Shown here piece after piece: positions 57,772 to 64,000 of a DNA stretch of 64,000 nucleotides. Origin of the DNA: Dallia pectoralis (Eukaryota; Chordata; Actinopteri; Esociformes; Umbridae); NCBI GenBank assembly GCA_029465975.1, contig CM055754.1:5301604-5365603 (forward strand). Reading direction: 5' to 3'. Below the pieces are notes generated by a model. The model was not told the DNA's origin, did not search any database, and saw only the letters and a list, made by a program, of their open reading frames with translations. The position numbers were made by a program, and so were the translations under genes. The first letter of the stretch is position 1, and every line of letters starts with the position of its first letter.

Positions 57772-58823
57772 TGGGATGGTGTGGAGAAATGACAAGGTGT
57801 CACATGCAATATGCTCCCCTCACCCACACACACGCACACACATACACACACACATCCAAACACACACGCGCGCACACACACACACATACACATACAACAA
57901 GACTGTTCAAACTGAATGATGGGCTAGGTTTGGAACTGTATTGGTTTAAGTGTTACGTGTAATATGCTCCCACAGAGAAAAACACTGTATACACATTGTA
58001 TATATACACACACAGTGTAGTCTAATCTATATACACAGTGTTGTATATATTATATGCAATATAATATGCACACAGACCACAAGCATGATGCATCTACATT
58101 TATAATTTTCACTCAGTTGGTTAACGCAGAGCAATGGGTCACGTGTGTCACATTCAAATACTTCCAGTGTGTTAAATAAAAAATCCCAAATCAGTATGAA
58201 AAACCGGCAAAACGTGAGCACCCACTCACTAATGTAAATCTCCCCGAATGAGAGCTTCTGTTAAATGGCACGCGTGAATGTTCTCCATCTTCTGTTTGTC
58301 CGTCGGTCTTTCTCTGTCGTTCCATGTCTTTCTTTGTTTCTCCATCGCTCACACTGTCACTCTCAACTGGTGACACAGTCTCTCGTTTTTTCTCGCGGTC
58401 TTCTTCAAACGCGAACCAGTTTAGTGACAATGTCAGCGTAGCCACGGGGAAGCATTGGACATCATAATCTCCCTCACTCTTTCGCTCACTATGCCTTTTC
58501 TCGACGCAGTCCCACAAGCACGCCTGCCTGAATTGCTGACCCGGCCTGTCCTTTTGTGAAACTATCGGATAATCAGCGTTGTTCCTGATGCTTCTCTGCG
58601 GTGGGCCACCCGCGAACGGAGAGGCTTATCTAAAGCTCCAGGCAGACCGGGCAGGCAGAAATGCAGGAGCCTGCGATTGGCCAGATAACGCAAGCCTGAC
58701 CCCTGACCCTAACCCTCAAGCAGACAGTGGGATGGTCACGGATGTACCCTCGGCTCAATCAGAGTGAGAAATAAAACAATAGATTACGTTGGATGGGAGA
58801 GAAAGAGAGAAGGAGGCAGGCAA

Positions 58824-58824
<1 letters not shown>

Positions 58825-58913
<89 letters not shown>

Positions 58914-58925
58914 CAGAGAGGGAGA

Positions 58926-59008
<83 letters not shown>

Positions 59009-59045
59009 GGAGAGACAGAGAGAGACAGAGAGAGAGAGAGAGACC
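58825..59045. repeat. GA microsatellite, interrupted
   Basis: (GA)n with GGGAGAGA and GACAGAGA interruptions, about 220 bp. Arg/Glu and Ser/Leu frames are by-products. Confidence 0.96.
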
Positions 59046-59152
59046 AGAAGAGGGAAATACATCTCTAGGTGAGAAAGGCTTCAGGTTAAGACCCTAATAA
59101 ATACCTTGCGACAAATACAAAAGTGCAGTGGTCCCGAAAATACAGCCGGATA

Positions 59153-59641
59153 ATCACCTACACACGCCAAGCACACGGTAATCACCTCCACACGCCAAGC
59201 ACACGGTAATCGCCTACACACGCCAAGCACACGGTAATCACCTACACACGCCAAGCACACGGTAATCACCTACACACGCCAAGCACACGGTAATCACCTA
59301 CACACGCCAAGCACACGGTAATCACCTACACACGCCAAGCACACGGTAATCACCTACACACGCCAAGCACACGGTAATCACCTACACACGCCAAGCACAC
59401 GGTAATCACCTACACACGCCAAGCACATGGTAATCACCTACACACCCCAAGCACACGGTAATCACCTACACACGCCAAGCACACGGTAATCACCTACACA
59501 CGCCAAGCACATGGTAATCACCTACACACGCCAAGCACACGGTAATCACCTACACACGCCAAGCACATGGTAATCACCTACACACGCCAAGCACACGGTA
59601 ATCACCTACCACACGGTAATCACCTACACACGCCAAGCACA
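59153..59641. repeat. 28-bp minisatellite, about 17 copies
   Basis: Units read CACACGCCAAGCACACGGTA then ATCACCTA. Variants are ACATGG for ACACGG and CACCCC for CACGCC. One copy near 59605 is shortened. Confidence 0.97.
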
Positions 59642-60797
59642 CTATCTCTCTATTTGTCTATCCATTCTCTCTACATCTCTCTCCACATTTTTTTCTCACA
59701 TTTTCTATTTCTGTCTATCCATCTCTCTGTACCTGTCTTTTATGACAATCTCTCTTCTATTTATTTATTTCATTTTCTCTGTCTCCATCTCACTCATTCT
59801 TTCCCTCTTCTCTTCTACTCTTCCTCTTTGCTGTCGTCTCGTTTCTGTTTCTCAATCTAACATTACCCTCTGTAGGTAGCAGGGACAATAGCATTTTTAT
59901 AAAGTGTATATAAATTTATTCTATTTTCTCTTCTTGTTCTGTACACCCTAGTGGCAAAGCGGTTTCTATTCCTTCTGGGGGCACGTATTTGCGGACCTCT
60001 GTTTGAAATTGATGATGTTATCTCAATCATTAAACTAGAAAAAGGCACCTCTACATGCAACACAGGCTGTCTTTCTCCTCCAGTGGAAATCATTTTTCAT
60101 TTTCTGACCATTTCTATGCGTTCTAATGTATTCATTCTTAAGAGCATCTGCAGTGAAAATACTTCATAGTAAGATGTCCCAACGTTGTGGTTTGACATGT
60201 GTCAGTGTTCTCCCCGTTCCTTCACCTCCGCCAGGCACGCTAAACACTGTAAATCTGGTCGCCCAATTAAATCCTTCCAATAGTTGGCTGTGAGTGGCAT
60301 CCTCGTTAGTGGACTAAACTACATTTTTGGGAGCGGACTGGAGGTAACCCAACAGGGTCACACTGAAAAACAGAACTCTTCATGAGGTTATGAAGAACTG
60401 TTTAAAGAACGCTGACAGAGCTAGACGCAAATTGACCATCGTTGACATACGTTGAAGGGTTGTTTTCAATTCCCTCTCTCCGTCTCCTTCCAGATGTTGA
60501 AGGGTTGTTTTTAATTCCCTCTCTCTGTCTCCTTCCAGATGTGACCATTGTAACCACCGGGTTGAGAGGTGAAATGACGGAGAGCTGTCCGTTCTGCGGC
60601 TCCAGATTTATTTTAGTTTAACCCTGGGCATTTTCTGCTTACGACGATGAAACAATGACAAAAGCAATTAGCCGGCGCCATTGTTATCTACGGAAATTAT
60701 ACAGTTCAGAGATATGAAGTCCCTGTCTCACCCAGTACTCTCTTCTATCTCCCTTACTTCCACTCTCTCTCGTTCAATCTCTCGTTTTCGTTCTCTC

Positions 60798-61577
60798 TCT
60801 CTCTCTCTGGTTCTTGCTCTCTCTCTGGTTCTTGCTCTCTCTTTGGTTCTCGCTCTCTCTCTCTTGGTTCTCGCTCTCTCTCTCTTTGGTTCTCGCTCTC
60901 TCTCTCTTGGTTCTCGCTCTCTCTCTCTCTGGTTCTCGCTCTCTCTCTCTCTGGTTCTCGCTCTCTCTCTCTCTGGTTCTCGCTCTCTCTCTCTCTGGTT
61001 CTCGCTCTCTCTCTCTCTGGTTCTCGCTCTCTCTCTCTCTGGTTCTCGCTCTCTCTCTCTCTGGTTCTCTCTCTCTCTCTGGTTCTCGCACTCTCTCTCT
61101 CTGGTTCTCGGTTCTCGCACTCTCTCTCTGGTTCTCGCACTCTCTCTCTCTGGTTCTCACTCTCTCTCTGGTTCTCGCACTCTCTCTCTGGTTCTCGCAC
61201 TCTCTCTCTGGTTCTCGCACTCTCTCTCTGGTTCTCGCTCGCTCTCTGGTTCTCGCACTCGCTCTCTGGTTCTCGCACTCGCTCTCTGGTTCTCGCACTC
61301 GCTCTCTGGTTCTCTCTGGTCGCTCTCTCTCGCTCTCTCTCGCTCTCTCTCGCTCTCTCTCGCTCTCTCTCGCTCTCTCTCGCTCTCTCTCGCTCTCTCT
61401 CGCTCTCTCTCGCTCTCTCTGGTCTCTCTGGTTCTCTCTGGTTCTCTCTGGTTCTCTCTCGTTCTCTCTCGTTCTCTCTCGTTCTCTCTGGTTCTCTCTG
61501 GTTCTCTCTGGCTCTCTCTCGCTCTCTCTCGCTCTCTCTCGCTCTCTCTCGCTCTCTCTCGCTCTCTCTCGTTCTCT
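60798..61577. repeat. (CT)n-GGTTCTCG complex minisatellite, about 780 bp
   Basis: CT dinucleotides punctuated by GGTTCTCG. The period shifts along the array: about 20 bp on the left, 18 bp in the middle, then 10-bp CTCTCTCTCG and CTCTCTCTGGTT units to the right. The 302-codon plus frame and similar minus frames are low-complexity by-products. Confidence 0.96.
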
Positions 61578-61880
61578 CATATACTGTGACCTATCTGGAG
61601 GGAATTTACGGACCATGGGGCAGATAGAGCACAAATCGTGGATGGGTGTCGATGACCCAGAAGCTTTTTCGGAAAACTAGTCGCAGTGATTTTCTAAAAG
61701 ATTTTACAGATTAAAGTCAATCAATTACACGTACTCAACTACTGAAACACAGAACACTGTCTACCAAGCCACAGTGAGTCTGATGACACATTGAGTCTTG
61801 TCACACTGTGTGTTCTGTTCCACACGGGGCTATTAGTGGGGTGCACATGGCTAGGTCCGGTTGGGTGGCTAGATAGGTTT

Positions 61881-62180
61881 AATGTAACACAGCTGCGCTT
61901 ATTAGCTTGGTATTTAACATATTTGTCACCTGTTTTCTCACCATTGTTTGTGTGTTTGAAGTCACGGTTTGTTAAGGTAAGTGTTAGCTGTCTATGTAGA
62001 CCTGTTTAATGAAGATTAGCAAGTCGCTACTTGTATGTTTATTTTCTTAAGAGTGAATAGTTTATCCGTTTGTTGTTGTTGGAGATTATTTTTGTGTTGG
62101 CAAATAAATATCCCCGAACGTAATCTACGCCTCTGCGTTTGCCTCTCCACTGCACTTCACCCTACACCCTGTTTGTGACA
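61881..62180 (+). mobile_element. Possible decayed solo LTR
   Basis: The block starts TGTAACACAGCTGCGC and ends ACCCTGTTTGTGACA, i.e. TG...CA ends. It contains AAATAAATA followed by a GC-richer, U5-like end (CTGCGTTTGCCTCTCC). This arrangement suits a retroelement LTR, but no target-site duplication or internal region is visible. Low confidence. Confidence 0.25.
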
Positions 62181-62364
62181 AGTCTGATGAAAATAATTTT
62201 GATTTGTTAAATGCATTTGGCCTTTAGGCTCGCAAAAACACACTAAAAAAGAACACAGAAAAACATAAAAGTAGGGTATCCATTATCGAGATCTGAAGAA
62301 TTTAGCTCAATGGTCGCTAATGAATAAAATGTGTCAAAAAGGTACAAGGAAGACTATGAAATCT

Positions 62365-62627
62365 ACAGGGAACACATGCATCGCTTTCAGTTGCGGTCAT
62401 ACGTTTCATTTAAGCCGTCAAAATAGCCATGACAATGACAGAGGGACATAGACCCACCAGGATGCACAGTGGGAAGTGATGGAACCAGGATGTACTGTGA
62501 CTATTTTATTGGTTCGCACATATAGTGTGCTTTCTATTTTGGTCTTAAACTATATAACTATCTAACAGGGAACACATGCATCGCTTTCAATTGCGGTCAT
62601 ATGTTTCATTTAAGCCGTCAAAATAGC
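62365..62627. repeat. 63-bp direct repeat with 200-bp offset
   Basis: Copies at 62365-62427 and 62565-62627 begin ACAGGGAACACATGCATCGC and end CCGTCAAAATAGC, with two mismatches. The second copy lies inside the loop of the adjacent inverted repeat. Confidence 0.95.
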
Positions 62628-62754
62628 GATTAGCTAATACTGTGCACAAACGAGTTATATAGTTTAAGACCGAAATAGAAAGCACACTATATGTGCGAAC
62701 CAATAAAATAGTCACAGTACATCCTGGTTCCATCACTTCCCACAGTGCATCCTG
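62458..62754. repeat. 102-bp inverted repeat with 93-nt loop (foldback)
   Basis: Arms 62458-62559 and 62653-62754 are reverse complements with two mismatches out of 102. The arms contain TTGGTTCGCACATATAGTGT and one unit of the 28-bp Tc1-derived repeat. The right arm runs on into the 28-bp array. Confidence 0.95.
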
Positions 62755-63047
62755 GTGCCATCACTTCCCACAGTGCACCCTGGTTCCATCACTTCCCACA
62801 GTGCATCCTGGTGCCATCACTTCCCACAGTGCATCCTGGTGCCATCACTTCCCACAGTGCATCCTGGTGCCATCACTTCCCACAGTGCATCCTGGTGCCA
62901 TCACTTCCCACAGTGCATCCTGGTGCCATCACTTCCCACAGTGCATCCTGGTGCCATCACTTCCCACAGTGCATCCTGGTGCCATCACTTCCCACAGTGC
63001 ATCCTGGTGCCATCACTTCCCACAGTGCATCCTGGTGCCATCACTTT
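62712..63047. repeat. 28-bp minisatellite derived from a Tc1-like transposase, 12 copies
   Basis: Units read CACAGTGCATCCTGGTGCCA then TCACTTCC, identical to the four-copy array at 27244-27357. The right flank (CGGGTAAATGATGGACACAT and ATCCGTCCAGGGCCAT, to about 63100) still resembles the sequence next to this unit in the transposon. Confidence 0.95.
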
Positions 63048-64000
63048 CTCGGGTAAATGATGGACACATACACATCCGTCCAGGGCCATTGCAGTCGTTT
63101 TCCACGCAGCAGGGTGACTTTGCTCTCAGACAATTGTTCGTTTATTTATTTTTTTATCTTATTTATAGATGCTGTTTCTGGCATTGACCCGAGGAGCAAT
63201 TACGGTTAACTGCCGTGTTCAAGGATCAAGCTTATGGTGCTTCCTCCATGGGTTCTGCTGAAGTAAAAACTAAAATAAACAACAAATAAATAAGATGACC
63301 CTCCACTCTACTACCATATTCTGCATCAGTGGTCCGCCAGAGAAGGACTCAACGCTGTAATGAAATAATCCACCAGACCAGAGTCTGTCATCGAAAGAAC
63401 CCAGTCAGCAACGCTTGTGTCTAAGGATGGCTCTATGTCCCTCTGTCATTGTCATGGTAACCTGATAGGGGCAAACTACAACAGACGGTGTGGCCGGGGC
63501 GATATTCTAAGGAAGGGCTGATAGGACACCCGAGTGGTACCGCCTTGTGGGTTTTCAGTCCAATACAAAATGTGCACAATCTAATAACGAGCTGGATGAA
63601 ACGGAAGTCAGGTTAGTCACAGCTGGGGATGGAGAGCAACGACGTAACAACAACGTAACAACAACGTAACAACAACGTTACTGATGGCCGATCACCTGGA
63701 CCAGGACTGAGCAGAGCCTAGTTCTTAGACAAGCGCTGTCCTACCAGCATGCAATTCCAGCACACACGCACTTAAGCCAGCTGTGATCCAGAGTGACATT
63801 TGAACAGGAGAACGCTTTAGGAGCAAGCGTTTCATCTGGGCGTTTCATCTGGGCATGTTTAAACAGGCTAATTAACTTAGATCTCTGGCCTCTCAGGCTA
63901 CAGTCTCGATGCACGTTTTTCACTCTTGCTCTATCCACCTCCGGGACACTACTTTATGACAACCTCCCCAGGATGGTCGTTTAAATGTTCATTTGTACAA

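Larger units (their letters stand above)
56174..64000 (-). other. ADCK1 intron upstream of exon A (at least 7.8 kb)
   Basis: No upstream ADCK1 exon was recognised here. I looked for the LPEEY, REDLGKE and KVGQ coding regions on the minus strand. Arrays and a foldback are listed separately. Smaller tracts are TG at 56229-56244, 56543-56577 and 57734-57764, and CA at 57221-57261 and 57822-57890. The stretch 59650-60680 is mostly unique, with pyrimidine-rich parts. Stretch 63060-64000 is unique, with an 11-bp repeat ACGTAACAACA at 63640-63680. Confidence 0.7.

Noticed and set aside
60681..61589. 302-codon plus-strand open frame and overlapping minus frames rich in Ser/Leu/Arg/Glu
   Set aside because: Entirely built from CT/GGTTCTCG repeats; no start context, domain or splice support.
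56174..64000. Search for upstream ADCK1 exons (KxGQ and LPEEY segments)
   Set aside because: No matching minus-strand coding block with splice sites was found; these exons are presumed beyond the window.

Overview
This window is vertebrate, almost certainly teleost, nuclear DNA. It shows widely spaced short exons with GT-AG boundaries, fish-type Tc1/mariner and Tx1-like LINE relics, a tRNA-derived SINE and very many micro- and minisatellites. No prokaryotic operons, rRNA or CRISPR arrays are present. The tandem-repeat load is extreme and recalls repeat-rich groups such as codfishes, but the species cannot be fixed from the sequence.

The one real protein-coding gene is on the minus strand: ADCK1, an aarF-domain (UbiB-family) mitochondrial kinase-like protein. 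Seven consecutive exons can be read: 56173-56015, 55532-55374, 53930-53814, 42650-42501, 39799-39602, 29810-29617 and the terminal exon 25423-25285 with its TAA stop. Together they give 371 residues covering the VAVK lysine, the ExD motif, the catalytic loop and the DxG motif. Exon lengths match my recollection of human ADCK1. Roughly 140 N-terminal residues must lie beyond position 64000.

Positions 1 to about 24190 lie downstream of ADCK1 and look intergenic: AT-rich single-copy DNA, a GC-rich patch near 5.0-5.3 kb, Tc1 relics at 9.9 and 19.2 kb, a LINE reverse-transcriptase relic at 17.1 kb and a moderate number of repeats. In many vertebrates the next gene on this side is NRXN3, but no neurexin exon was recognised.

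The ADCK1 introns carry a far heavier tandem-repeat load than the intergenic part. Arrays have 12, 16, 20, 28, 32, 34, 37 and 41 bp units, plus long CT, CA and CTCA tracts. The standout is the 1.5-kb array at 40997-42500. It is a roughly 40-fold tandem duplication of the ADCK1 exon 3' end together with its 5' splice site. The exon therefore runs straight into about 40 copies of its own DHG-coding end and GTACGAG donor. Two other exons also have an array beginning within about 55 bp of their donor. Other structural findings are a 28-bp minisatellite born inside a Tc1-like transposase gene and expanded at two loci, a 102-bp near-perfect inverted repeat attached to one of those loci, and a 95-nt hairpin near 50.7 kb.
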